64,000 bases of DNA from Siphonodentalium dalli (GCA_032622095.1 CP136065.1:205510151-205574150), one strand, 5' to 3'; counted from the first letter of the stretch, positions 47,101-62,100 are shown. Translations and numbers: made by a program. The notes: a model not told the origin generated them from the sequence alone.

Positions 47101-50100
47101 GTTAACAATATATACCGGGATAGACACAGTAAACAAAATATACCGGGATACACACATGCAACCGGGCAATCCCTGTATTATAATTATATGTTGATTATCG
47201 GGGATACACGTACGCGGGGCATCCCTGCATAATAATGATGTCACGATTGGCCGGGATACACACACGCAGGCAATACCTGCATAACAATTATGACTTGATT
47301 ATCCGGGATAGACACACATGTAATACATGCATAATAATTATCAGCCTGTCTTGGTCAACTTGGACTTCTTCCAAACATCGATAAATCCCAAATAAACCCC
47401 AAATACAAAAATTCATCGATGATTATACATCGACAGGTGAACGGGATTACAACGAGAAGTTATTCCACAATATGGTTGAAAGATTCTACATCGACGACCA
47501 CAATGTTCCAACACTCAAGTAAGCCTAACTATTTCTACACTAAATGGTTTTTCCCATTGGTATACCTTGGGATGGTATATTATTTATTTTAATGGGTGTT
47601 CAGGATAAATTAGCAGACGGCAATCTGACGAAAAGATAAATGCTGAAGGAATCATATTAATTATTGGGAAATGTTCAGAAAATAATTTCAAAAATGACAT
47701 TATGAACATCAATGAGTATCTAGTTAGAAAAGGTTAATACGCCTAACTATCTGACCGATGGTTGGAAATTATATGAATTTTTCTTGGAGAATCAGGCTCG
47801 TCTCGACAAGCAGAGAATCTGATGCGTGATCGGAGAAGCGGATAAATATTACATATATATAATTTTGAAAAACCTACGCCGTTATAACTTCCGCCGGGGT
47901 AACCCGAGTCACCACACCAAATTTGGTTGAAATCGATCCACGGGTCATGGAGAAAAATCCGGACAGACGGGCGGGCAGACAGATCCTATACCATACATCG
48001 CCAGCTCAATGTGAACGCATCCTCGTCAGCTCATAATACGCAGAATATGTGAACGTACGCCGCCAGCTCGTACCCAGCCTGTGTGAACGTGCACCCCAAC
48101 TCAAACCCAGTCTGTGTGAACGTACACCGCCAGCTCATACCAAGTATGATCGTATACCGCCAGCTCACACACAGCCTGTGTGAACGTACACCGCCAGCTC
48201 ATACACAGTCTGTGTGAACGTACACCGCCAGCTCATACCAAGTCTGATCGTATACCGCCAGCTCATACCCAGTCTGTGTGAACGTACACCGCCAGCTCAT
48301 ACACAGTCTGTGAACGTACACCCCAACTCATACACAGTCTGTGTGAACGTACACCCCAACTCATACACAGTCGGTGTGAACGTACATAGCCAGCTCATAC
48401 CAAGTCTGTGTGAACGTACACCGCCAGCTCATACCAAGTCTGTGAACGTACATCGCCAGCGCATACCCAGTCTGTGTGAACGTACACCGCCAGCTCATAC
48501 ACAGTCTGTGTGAACGTACACCGCCAGCTCATACCAAGTATGTGTGAACGTACATCGCCAGCGCATACACAGTCTGTGAACGTACACCCCAACTCATACA
48601 CAGTCTGTGTGAACGTACACCGCCAGCTCATACACAGTCTGTGTGAACGTACATCGCCAGCTCATACACAGTCTGTGAACGTACACCCCAACTCATACAC
48701 AGTCTGTGTGAACGTACACCGCCAGCTCATACCAAGTCTGTGAACGTACATCGCCAGCGCATACCCAGTCTGTGTGAACGTACACCGCCAGCTCATACAC
48801 AGTCTGTGTGAACGTACACCGCCAGCTCATACCAAGTCTGTGTGAACGTACATCGCCAGCTCATGCACAGTCTGTGAACGTACACCCCAACTCATACACA
48901 GTCTGTGTGAACGTACACCGCCAGCTCATACACAGTCTGTGTGAACGTACATAGCCAGCTCGTGCCCAGTCTGTGTTAACGTACACCGCCAGCTCACACA
49001 CAGCCTGTGTGAACGTACACCGCCAGCTCACACACAGCCTGTGTGAACGTACACCGCCAGCTCATACACAGTCTGTGTGAACGTACACCGCCAGCCCATA
49101 CCAAGTCTGTGTGAACGTACACCGCCAGCTCATACCATGTCTGTGAACGTACATCGCCAGCGCACACCCAGTCTGTGTGAACGTACACCGCCAGCTCATA
49201 CACAGTCTGTGTGAACGTACACCGCCAGCTCATACCAAGTCTGTGAACGTACATCGCCAGCGCATACCCAGTCTGTGTGAACGTACACCGCCAGCTCATA
49301 CACAGTCTGTGTGAACGTACACCGCCAGATCATACCAAGTCTGTGTGAACGTACACCGCCAGCTCATACACAGTCTGTGAACGTACACCCCAACTCATAC
49401 ACAGTCTGTGTTAGCGTACACCGCCAGCTCGTACCCAGCCTGTGTGAACGTACACCGCAAGCCCATACCCAGCCTGTTTGAACGTACACCGCCATCTCAT
49501 ACCCAGTATGTGTGAACGTACACCGCCAGCTCATACACAGTCTGTGAACGTACACCGCCAGCGCATGCCCAGTATGTGTGAACGTACACCGCCAGCTCAT
49601 ACACAGTCTGTGAACGTACACCGCCAGCGCATACCCAGTCTGTGTGAACGTACACCGCCAGCGCATACCCAGTCTGTGTGAACGTACCCCGCCAGCGCAT
49701 ACCCAGTCTGTGTGAACGTACACCTCTAGTAATACTGTTATATTATTATTCTATTGGTTTGGGGTTTACTGAGAATGAATGGCCCTTATCCTCCGACAAA
49801 AGTGAACTCGTAACGTCCTCATTTATCTCGCTCCCTTCCTCGTACACTCCGCCTTTTATTTATGCTACGAACCCATCTTCCACATTAGATTGAAGTGACT
49901 TTCCAAATACGTGTCTACACAAATTGGGAGTAAGTCGTTTCGTACATGCGTTAGCTTATGCCTTCCGAAAAAGTCAACACGTGATTGAAGCGCTCAAGAA
50001 TGGAGAGATCATAGAGAAAGTGGAATATTTCAACCATACATTTATATTATTGCTATGGGAATTTATATAAAATACGCGTAATGTACGTATAATGGCCTAC

Positions 50101-53100
50101 ATATATTCTCTGAGATGTTTTATATATTTTATACTGCAACATTCCTTTTTTGTCTTCCCCAGAGCGATGATTGATTTCTGTGATAATGTCCGACAGTGGA
50201 TGGCCAGCGACCCTGAAAACACAATTGCCGTCCATTGTAAAGGGGGCAAAGGTCGTACGGGCACTATGATATGCACATGGCTCGTAGACTGCGGCTTATT
50301 TGACGAAGCCCAGGTGTGTATGTGGCGCCAAAAATTATCAGTTCTAAAAAACAAATTGAAGACAGGTCGTATTAGTACATGGTTGTATATGATTGTACTT
50401 GTATATATACCAAAACACACCAGCGAAAAACGTATAGTGGTGCAACCGTATTCGAATTGATAAAAGTGAATAGAAAATAAAAGCACACAATATTTCCTAA
50501 AGTTAGGCTAAACCCATAGATACCAAGGAGAGCCAAGTCTATATGCATATTTATTAAAGAGGCATACAAAAATTGCATCATATAAATATGCTACAATTAC
50601 AGTCATATATATAGAGATCTACAACGAGTCCTCAGTTTATAGCGGAATTTACAAAACGAGTCCAGTAAATTAGGTCTCGACCGAGCCTTTGGCTGGACGA
50701 GTTTTGTAAATTCCGCTATAAACTGGGGACGAGTTGTAGATTCTATTTATTACATGATCCAAAACCTCGACAAAACATACTTAAATCAACAAATGGGACG
50801 CGAAACTAACATTGGCTTCTATAAGGCATGCGATGACGTTTCACGCAACTGTGCGTTGTTTGTCCACGTAAAGAAATAGTCCCAGATAAATAAAGACTCT
50901 TTGCAGTATTTAATGACGAATATTTAATTACATAATTTTTCTCTTCATTAATTATAGTTTGTTGGAAAAATATTGGAAGCCAGAGACGTAGCATACGGAA
51001 TGTAAACAGACGACAAACATATAATATATTTACAGCCCAATTTTTTCATATATATTATACTATTTATACATGTAATTAAAATTTTATTTTTTTATTTACT
51101 TATTTATATATGAATTGTTATTTTTACTATCCTATTCCTTGTTATATTTGTATCATGTTTGGCTGTTATCCAAAACAATTGATTGAATTCGGAATGAGAG
51201 ACTTTTAACGTATACGTGTAAAATACGCACATATCACAACAGAGCAGTGGTGTGTAATGTTCTAAAGAGTGTAACATGTGTTGCCTCACTCTCTTAGTAA
51301 GTGGAAAATATTGAAAGAACATTATACAGCTCAGATAATGTCGTAAATAGGTGCTTTTCATTTGTTTATATGCATGTATATATTGGGCTCAATGTGGATA
51401 CTTTCCCCATTGTGTACTACAATATTCTGCATGGATGTGATCGGGGAACTATAGTCTGCTTATGAACATAATGAACATATACATATCTACATTTATTATG
51501 TTACAGGACAGTCTGGACTATTTCGGCGATCGGCGGACTGATCTGAGCATCAGTTCACAGTTCCAAGGAGTTCAAACTCCGAGTCAGAGTCGATATGTCG
51601 GTTACTATGAACGAGTCAAGAAAGAGTTCAACGGCAAATTGCCCCCGAGCAAGAAAATTAAAATCACAAAACTCAAGATAGAATCCATAACAGGCAAGTA
51701 CTTGAAGCCCTAGATTTTTGTCGTCAAATTGCTTGTTATTTCAATAACATTACGTCTATAACCACAGGCTTCATTTGATTTTCACCATAGTACCATAGGT
51801 TCATAGCACTATTGGGAGAGTATAAAATTAATAGAGATGTTCAGCAGACTCATGATTACTGTTAGCCGTTAGGAATATGTATTGACTAATCGAGTCGTCA
51901 TTGAGGGTGGGTAACGTCACCCACCAGCCTGCCGTCGTACCTCTTTCTTATGAAATTGGTTGGATTTAATCATCATCGCTATCTGTTTTAGTCCATGTCT
52001 CCTTCTATCTAAACCAGCTAGTGAAATCGATAGGCTTAGTACTAGTTTACTTCGAAGTACGATTCCTCCACTCTTCTATATAGCGGACTTTACGCCCAGA
52101 TACAGTGGCTTGAATTTTCGTCCATTCTAATCGACTTTATCATACACATCAATACAACATGCTATATTTTTCAGAATGAGGAGTGATATTCTACGGTCAT
52201 TATGGTGTATTGTAATATAACATTTATGTTACATTATGCACATAATATACCATGTAACTCACGTTAATATGTTTATATTTACGCCCTGAGAAGACTCGAA
52301 CTGTTACGAAGTCGCGAGGTTAAATGAGTCTTTTTTTGAAATTATGTATAAATGTTGTGATAAAATATATTTTTCACCTTGTATTACTACTTTCAGTTGC
52401 AACTCTTTTGAAGATCAGAAAGAAAAAATGTTTTCTATGGAATAATCCAGGCTTTTTCACAATAGTGACAATTTATTGCCGTCATTTGGTGATTTTAAAT
52501 GAGCCATACTTTACCCTTAGTCCGCTATAGAAGAGTAAGGCAACCATATTTCGACGCAAACCATGCAGTAGCATCCCTACCAATGTCACTAGCTGGTTTA
52601 CGTCGAAGGAAACATGGACTATGTCTGTAAGTGTGACCATATCTGGACGTTATCGGTTGAATGGCAAAACTATTAACACTTGAGGGGAAAGGGGATGAAA
52701 GTTTCCACGTAATGAAGTCAATGCACACAGTATAAGCGACCGAAAAACATGCCCGAATACAGAAATGCGGACAATCTACCTTTATAACTCGAAACCAATC
52801 CATGCCTCCACAAGTCGAATCGAACCAGATTCGCCAGTGCATGCTGAGCAGCTTATGTAACCTGGTGGAAAGTGGTATTTACAAAAAGTTGATTATAATC
52901 TATTGGGGAATACAGTGGTTTGTTCGTGTCTTGCCCTTTAATTCGTTGAGTTGATTGGGGTGACAGAATAATCAACTGCAACCTTATTTTCATTACAACC
53001 AAATCTACAGCTCTATACCATAGTGACCTGGTAATGAACATACGTGTGTAATCTCTAATCAGACGTCTGGTTAAATCTTACAAAAAGTCGTATTGAGCAA

Positions 53101-56100
53101 CGAAACGAAAGGAAGGGCTTCCTTAAAGGTACGGTTGGCGTTGGCGGTGGGTATCCTGTAAAAATATTTCCACCCGTCAAAAACCGCCACAAACAGAAAG
53201 AACATCAAAATGTAGACAGACTTTGTCCGTATACAAATAAGAAATATCGCATAAACAGTATGTTATTGTCATTTGTTTGACCATTGTTATGTAAACAAAA
53301 GCATAAAAAGTAACTTTTCTGGTGTTTGTTTATATTATGATGGTAAACATAAAGAGCGTTCTTTGTTGGTGAATACCTGATATGGAACTAATAAAGAGCG
53401 TTTATGCCATATGTGTGTGATTAGCCAGTAGCATTGTGCTGTCTTCTGTAACACAATCGGGCTCTTGCTTAGGTAAAATATAGTAGGTCTTTATGATAAC
53501 ATGCTGTTTACGCGATGGTCATGGTATATATGAACGGAATTGTATGCGTTTTAATGTTTTTCTGTTTACGGTGTTTGGAACAAATATGAATATTTTCGAC
53601 AATTAAGGCCGCACGTGCCTTTAATAGGTTTTTTGATACAATAAATGAGAATGGCAGAATTCATTTCTCTTACTAAATGTCACACCCGACTCCAAACGAC
53701 AAGGAACTCGTTGCTTAGCCTTTTCTCCAGCTATAGATGGTGACAGCTCACTTAGTCTATTCTCTGGCGGAGGTAACCGACCCCGAGACATATATTGTAT
53801 GTATCGACACGCGTATATTAAAAGAAGCGTTCACCGTGGAAGACTAAATTACCGAATTCAGATTCAGTTAAACTTATAATAAGACTGTTGTACGAGTTTC
53901 TCGTGTAGATAACCTGGAACTGTCAACCGATTGAATCGTGTACGCCCATTACATAGGATGTATCTCTTCCATGAATTATCAGTGTCCATTAATGGGGATA
54001 TAATAATATTATACCACGGTCGGGCGTTTTACTATATATGTGAACATCCGTAGAATAAACATTTGCTATATTCGGCAATAATTTCGTATTGCGGTATTTT
54101 ACCGCATTCTACCCAAACATGGCCATGCATCTGTTGAGTCAATACTATGGCAACATGCTTAGGCTAGGGAATTGAAACAGTCATGCAATTTAAAGCCCAT
54201 ACACAGTTATTTCAGAGTCGGTAAGAAAATAACTCTAATATGTACTCTGAAATTTCAAAATGTTGTGTTCTGAAAAAAAAATTGCTCAGATCAGATGCCA
54301 CAAAAAAACTTTTTTCTCCTCATACAAATTTGAATATGCTTGTTACATTTTAGGGGACATCCTATATTAACATCACCTGAATCCATATAGATGAGGCAAC
54401 TATGGTATGGAGTTATCTCCACTGTCCCACAGTACGCACTTCCAAGCCACCCCGGTTTCCCTACATGTGATATGCATATCTTTAATCGAAACAAGAATTA
54501 TTTCTTGCATGGATTTAACTTAGTCTTCCATCTTTAACAACAATCAGGCGTTGGAGATGGAGATGGGAGCGATTTTACAATGGAGATCCGTGTAGAAGGC
54601 AACTTTCTCTACGAATGCAAATTTGGTCCAGAGGTTAATTGTAAGGTAAGTGAATAGAATAGGAAGTCGGGATTTGTTTACCCTGTGCCAATGCATTCTC
54701 TTATATATGCGAGTCGACCATAGGTCGCCTCGCATATATAAAAGAATGCATTGGCCTACCAATTTTTTATCATTTTTTAAAAATAAATATTTCTTACAAT
54801 TTTTAGGACATAAAAAACATCCATTACCCTGCAGGGAGCCCCACGCATATATAGAAGCATATAGAAGAGTGTCGTCTGCTCATGTTTGCATGGGGCTATG
54901 TATGGGTGAAATTATAAAATTGTTAAAGAATACAAGAAAAAATTATTAAAATTGTAAACAATTGTTAGGCCAATGCATTCTCTTATATATGCGAGGCGAC
55001 CTATGGTCGACTCGCATATATAAGAGAATGCATTGGCACAGGGTAAAAAAATTACTGGCAAATTTACAATTTTTGCAGGAATTTTCTCATAGAAAACCAT
55101 AGATGGTGCCAGAATATGAACGGTAACATGCATATAACATGAATATTTACCATAGCTAACGGCATGAGAAGTAATTTTTCTATAGTTCCACTTGTAACGG
55201 TGTTGCTAACGCCTTGCCTTAATTGAATATGCCATGCTGATAATTGCATGCTGTTTACAGTCACAATTCGATATAATCGCTACTAGTAGGTATACACTGA
55301 TTTTAATTCTCATGTAGTTAGATGTGGTATAGATGCAGTTTATGAGCATTTTTTTTGCATTCCCTTTCGGAATCATTGTAGGTGTCTATACCGAAATGCT
55401 TGCAAAAGAATGACTGGCAGATTTGCGAGTGTATGAACGTACCCTTAGTCCCCGGTCACTACATGCAAATTTAAAATTATTCAAAATAACTTATTCGTTC
55501 AACAATATGATTTCGGTGTATTTCATGGCATTAATTATATTTGCATGCATATCTCTTTCTTCTCAGATCTGTTCTCAACTCTTCCTTTGGACATTCCTCG
55601 TTGAATTATAACTCCGAGTGTCCGGTGACATTATAACTCCGAGTGTCCGGTGACATTATAACTCCGAGTGTCCGGTGACATTATAACTCCGAGTGTCCGG
55701 TGACATTATAACTCCGAGTGTCCGGTGACATTATAACTCCGAGTGTCCGGTGACATTATAACTCCGAGTGTCCGGTGACATTATAACTCCGAGTGTCCGG
55801 TGACATTATAACTCCGAGTGTTCGGTGACATTATAACTCCGAGTGTCCGGTGACATTTGAGATCCCTCTGTCATATGTGACCCGCCATATCAAATCCAGT
55901 CGTAAGTCGGGATTGTTTTTACCCTGTGCCAATGCATTCTCTTATATATGCGAGTCGACCATAGGTCGCCTCGCATATATAAGAGAATGCATTGGCCTAA
56001 CAATTTTTTCTAATTTTTAAAAAAATAAATATTTCTTACAATTTTTAGGACATAAAATAAAAAACATCCATTACCCTGCAGGGAGCCCCACACATATATA

Positions 56101-59100
56101 GAAGCATATAGAAGAGTGTCGTCTGCCCATGTATGTCTGGGGCTCTGTATGGGTGAAATTATAAAATTGTTAAAGAATACAAGAAAAAATTATTAAAATT
56201 GTAAAAAATTGTTAGGCCAATGCATTCTCTTATATATGCGAGGCGACCTATGGTCGACTCGCATATATAAGAGAATGCATTGGCACAGGGTAAACAAAAT
56301 CCCGACTTACGACTGGATTTGATATGGCGGGTCGCATATTATATGGCATTTGATATCATCGTGTCGTGTAGATTTTTCCTTCAAGATTAATTTTACTGCG
56401 CAAATTTTGCTGATAACTTTTCGTCCGATTCTGTAATATATACATACATGCATATTTATATTATATACATATCCAGATGAACAGTTGAGTATTATACACA
56501 ATATATTGTCCCATTCTGCTGATAGTTTTCTATACTTGTATACTTTGAATGATGAAAGATACTATACGTGATAATTTCGACTATAGGATATGGACGGTAA
56601 TAACTACCTGCATTGCTACACTGTGGATCTTCGCAAGCATCTTATATTTGATAGAACATGCACGTTGGTCTTATGTAATATTTTCCAAACTTCATGGGAA
56701 GAATTCACACCATCTGGCAGAGTACGAATTATATATATTATATATATCGAAGATATCAATAAATGATATATGTTGAACTTTTAAAATCGTAACGAAATAG
56801 ATTTTGCTTAATGTTTTTTTTTGCCGCATTCATTTTTCAGGTGACTCGTAATCCAGAAAGCGACAGTATAACGGTTGATGTAATAAACTGCCCCGAGCTC
56901 GAAGGGGATGTTAAAATACGGGTCGTGTCCAGTTCGGTAAGCACTCACATCAAATGTGACCCGCCATATCAAATCCAGTCGGAAGTCGGGATTTGTTTAC
57001 CCTGAGCCGTAATTTCGCTAAAATCCGGATTGAGAATCCAAAGCCGATTACGGGGGGCGGAGCTAATTTCGGATTCTAGGTCAGATTTTGAAATCCACGT
57101 GGTCTCCGAAAATCTCTCCCAGCGTCAAACATGGCTCATGTATTTGACAAAAGTATCATTTGTATCTTATATTTATAAAGTGCATGTTTGTTGTGAAATC
57201 ATGCTTTTCGTCTATGTGTATATACACGGCACATAATTTGCTGCCAATCCGACTTAATCGCATCTTTTTTGTTCAAGTTAAAGTGTGTTTATTGATGTTG
57301 GCAAGCATATCTAAACATGACAGCTCTAGGCCTCCTGAATCAAATTCCGAAGATGTTGTGAAGAACACACAAAACTTGTCAGTTGAACAGGGACGTGACG
57401 ACAGGTGTTGCTTGGGTGTCTCGACCCCCACCCCGATTTTTGGTACAATTTGCTAAGCTGTGCAGTCATTCATACGTGAGGAAAATCAGGATTATTTTGA
57501 CTAACTGTTTCAAATAATGATACGTACAAGACAACAAACGCAACAAACAAACAAACCCGATTTTAAATAAATACATATACAAACTTAATTATGACTAACT
57601 CGGGAGATCGAGGGGGTGTCCAGTGATCTGTATATATGTTCAACTTGTTTTGGTAGTCATGTTGCTTTGCCATTACTAATTATTTATTTTTTCAGTGTAA
57701 TAACATTTGGGAGAGGGGGTACCCTTAAGTGAGTCAGTACTTGTCCCCCAATTCCTTTGTATGTATAAACAAATGTATGTGTTATATATCATGTGTTATC
57801 TAAATTTGACATATATTTGAAATAAATATATCTAAACTAAACTTTGGTACATTCCAGCAGTCGGAAATTTCATGCATGACACAACATTAGTTGGACATTA
57901 ATTTGACACCATATATAGGTTGGCATTGTTTGATTTTTTTCAACCAGTAAAAGTTGGTAATTTTCCAATCTTAGTGTTTGTCAGATTGGATATTTCCAAG
58001 GGGAGCAAATTGAATTCTGCGAACCTGTGAGATTGATGTTTGGTTCAAGGGGGGGGGGGGGGGGGGGGTGCAGTTGGCCGTAAATTTGAGGAAACTTCTA
58101 GCCACGTCCCTAGAACATGTGTCTGTTGTCTATACAGAGACTATTGTGCAAAACGACTGCATTTAACGAAACAAAACATGTTAAACATGAAATTGCTATA
58201 ACATTAAGACTAGATGATAGTACATACGTGTATCTGATAATCCATCGATACCATATAATCCTACTATTTCTTGAATAAGAAGAAACATTATAATAACGAA
58301 CACAGCAGAAGACATATCCATGCAGGTGCATATGAACTCGGTCAATGGTGACGTATCCGCCGAATTCGAAATCGACATGCGTTCGGGCGGTATTTTAAGG
58401 ATGGAATTATGAAATGGACATATGAAAGTGACAATCAACAATGAATTGCAATTTCTTCGCCATCAACCGAAGTGCTCCCCCAGCGTTACTATCAATAGCG
58501 TTATTATTTGGCTAATTTCAGTAATATTCTCCCAGTTTACATTCAATAAAACAAATTTGTCTCCGCATTTAAAATTCTTTGATATAGATCGTTTATATTC
58601 TGCAATAATTTGTACACAAGAGACGGATTCTTATGTTTTATTGTGTTTTTAAACTCTGAGGTGGCGAAATCTCGGTTTGTTTACATTACGAACATTTGAG
58701 TCCGTAATCGGAATCCGAATCCCTATCGGATTCCCACGAAATTAGGATTACGGTCTGTTCGTTTACTGATTCTGGAAATTTGTGGTCTGTTCTTTTGCCG
58801 AACCAAGTCGTACGGGGACAAATCTGTAATCTGAATCCAGAATCCAAATCGGATTTTAGCGAAATAACGCCTCAGAGCCGTAATTTCGCTAAAATCCGGA
58901 TTGAGAATCCAAAGCCGATTACGGGGGGCGGAGCTAATTTCGGATTCTAGGTCAGATTTTAAAATCCACGTGGTCTCCGAAACTCTCCCCCAGCGTCAAA
59001 CATGGCTCATGTATTTGACACAAGTATCATTTGTATCTTATATTTATAAAGTGCATGTTTGTTGTGAAAGTCATGCTGTTCTTCTATGTGTGTATACACG

Positions 59101-62100
59101 GCACATAATTTGCTGCCAATCCGACTTAATCGCATCTTTTTTTCAAGTTAAAGTGTGTTTATTGATGATGGCAAGCATATCTAAACATGACAGCTCTAAG
59201 CCTCCTGAATCAAATTCCGAAGATGTTGTGAAGAACACGCGGAACTTGTCAGTTGAACAGGGACGTGACGACAGGGGTTGGTTGGGTGTCTCGACCCCCA
59301 CCCCGAACTTTGGTACAATTTGCTAAGCTGTGCAGTCATTCATACGTGAGGAAAATCAGGATTATTTTGACTAACTGTTTCAAATAATGATACGTACAAG
59401 CCAACAAACGCAACAAACAAACCCGATTTTAAATAAATACATATACAAACTTATGACTAACTCGAGAGAGGGTGTCCAGTGATCTGTATATATGTTCAAC
59501 TTGTTTTGGTAGTCATGTTGCTTTGCCATTACTAATTATTTATTTTTTCAGTGTAATAACATATGGGAGAGGGGGTACCCTTAAGTGAGTCAGTACTTGT
59601 CCCCCAATTCCTTTGTATGTATAAACAAATGTATGTGTTATATATCATGTGTTATCTAAATTTGACATATATTTGAAATAAATATATCTAAACTAAACTT
59701 TGGTACATTCCAGCAGTCGGAAATTTCATGCATGACACAACATTAGTTGGACATTAATTTGACACCATATATAGGTTGGCATTGTTCTCATTGTTTGATT
59801 TTTTTCAACCAGTAAAAGTTGGTAATTTTCCAATCTTAGTGTTTGTCAGATTGGATATTTCCAAGGAGAGCAAATTGAATTCTGCGAACCTGTGAGATTG
59901 ATGTTTGGTTCAATGGGGGGGGGGGGGGGGGGGTGCAGTTGGCCGGAAATTTGAGGAAACTTCTAGCCACGTCCCTAGAACATGTGTCTGTTGTCTATAC
60001 AGAGACTATTGCGCAAAACGACTGCATTTAACGAAACAAAACATGTTAAAATTGCTATAACTTTAAGACTAGATGATAGTACATACGTGTATCTGATAAT
60101 CCATCGATACCATATAATCCTACTATTTCTTGAATAAGAAGAAACATTATAATAACGAACACAGCAGAAGACATATCCATGCAGGTTCATATGAATTCGG
60201 TCAATGGTGACGTATCCGCCGAATTCGAAATCGACATGCGTTCGGGCGGTATTTTAAGGATGGAATTATGAAATGGACATATGAAAGTGACAATCAACAA
60301 TGATTTGCCATCAACCGAAGTACTCCCCCAGCGTTACTATCAATAGCGTTATTATTTGGCTAATTTCAGTAATATTCTCCCAGTTTACATTCAATAAAAC
60401 AAATTTGTCTCCGCATTTAAAATTCTTTGATATAGATCGTTTATATTCTGCAATAATTTGTACACAAGAGACGGATTCTTATGTTTTATTGTGTTTTTAA
60501 ACTCTGAGGTGGCGGAATCTCGGTTTGTTTACATTACGAACATTTGAGTCCGTAATCGGAATCCGAATCCAAATCGGATTACCACGAAATTAGGATTACG
60601 GTCTGTTCGTTTACTGATTCTGCAAATTTGTGGTCTGTTCTTTTGCCGAACCAAGTCGTACGGGGACCAATCTGTAATCTGGATCCAGAATCTGAAACGG
60701 ATTTTAGCGAAATAACGCCTCTGTGCCAATGCATTATCTTATATATACGAGTCGACCATAGGTCGCCTCGCATATATAAGAGAATGCATTGGCCTACCAA
60801 TTTTTTATCATTTTTTTTAAATAAATATTTCTTACAATTTTTAGGACATAAAAAACATCCATTACCCTGCAGGGAGCCCCACACATATATAGAAACATAT
60901 AGAAGAGTGTCGTCTGCTCATGTTTGTCTGGGGCTATTTATGGGTGAAATTATAAAATAGAATACAAGAAAAAATTATTAAAATTGTAAAAAATTGTTAG
61001 GCCAATGCATTCTCTTATATATGCGAGGCTTACGACTGGATTTGATATGGCGGGTCACAAATATTTTATGATAACGTCGTCGTTTTTGGTAAAATCTCAA
61101 CATAGAAAACTGTTCAAGAGAAATATAATTGAGTTGCATTCAACATACATGTAGCATTATGTGTGTGTGTGGGGGGGGGGGGGGGGGGTGAGTACACTAT
61201 GGTTACTATGCAAATATTGTCCCACATTCTTTATACGTTGAAATTAATAATATATAAATAGTAGTTGGTTGTTGCATTCTTTAATTGGGTTTAAATGTAC
61301 TAACGTGGATATCAAGTATCATCATGCAACACGATATAAGCATATGCCACAGTTTTAAAGATAAAGCAACTCACGACGTTGATCTTATTAGTATTATACA
61401 TATACTACATAGGATTAACTAGAGATGGGCTTGTCCCAGATGGGACTAAGTAATACCCCCCCGTATTCAAAATGTTATTCGAATGAAGTAGCCATTACCA
61501 TATATTTGGCACTGAAATTATTTCAACAGGTAACCCTAACCCTAACCCCCTTAACCCTAACCCCTAACTCTAATCCTAAATGTATTGACTGAATAAAAGC
61601 ACGGACAAAATTAAGCATGTTGCGAAAAGATTTCTAAGTCGAAAAATGGGGATAACTCCACAAAAAAATGTCGGACAGACGTCATAAACGCAGGTGCACA
61701 GTTTCCCATGGTACTAAATATATGTTCCAAGTTTTTAAAAAATTGACCCAAAAATGTAGGAATAAAAGCTCGGACAAAATTATGCATGTTGCACAAAAAC
61801 TTCTAAGTCGAAAAAGGGGGAAAACTCCACCAAAAAATAAAAATGTAGGAAAATGTTGGAATAAAAGCTCGGACAAAATTATACATGTTGCGAAAATTTT
61901 CTAAGCCGAAAAAGGGGGGATAACTCCACCAAAAAAGACTGTCAGACGTCATAATCGCAGGTGCACAGGTTCCCATGGTGGTTGATGTCTGTGTCAAGTT
62001 TCACGGAAAATGATCATAAAACGACTGAGAAAAACTCCTGACAAAATTGTGTCCACGGACGGACAGACGGACGAGCAGACGAGCTGATACCAGTATACCC

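Larger units (their letters stand above)
56955..61069. mobile_element. Composite: CCCGCCATATC element interrupted by a 3.7-kb tandem dimer
   Basis: Left outer TIR TGTGACCCGCCATATC (56955) and right outer TIR GATATGGCGGGTCACA (to 61069). The host reads ...TTTACCCTG up to 57004 and resumes at CTGTGCCAATGC (60721); the right hairpin is truncated at GCGAGG. Two head-to-tail copies of a second element lie between. Confidence 0.85.

Noticed and set aside
48214-49723. Open frames reading [20 protein letters not shown] and similar
   Set aside because: By-products of the intron 7 minisatellite.
52525-52842. 105-aa minus-strand frame
   Set aside because: Overlaps the right end of the 51988-52625 TIR element and continues into intron; no domain recognised.
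57030-59326. Open frame of 98-141 aa in each dimer copy ([10 protein letters not shown]...)
   Set aside because: Present only inside the duplicated TIR element, no recognised domain, and similarity between copies is explained by recent duplication.
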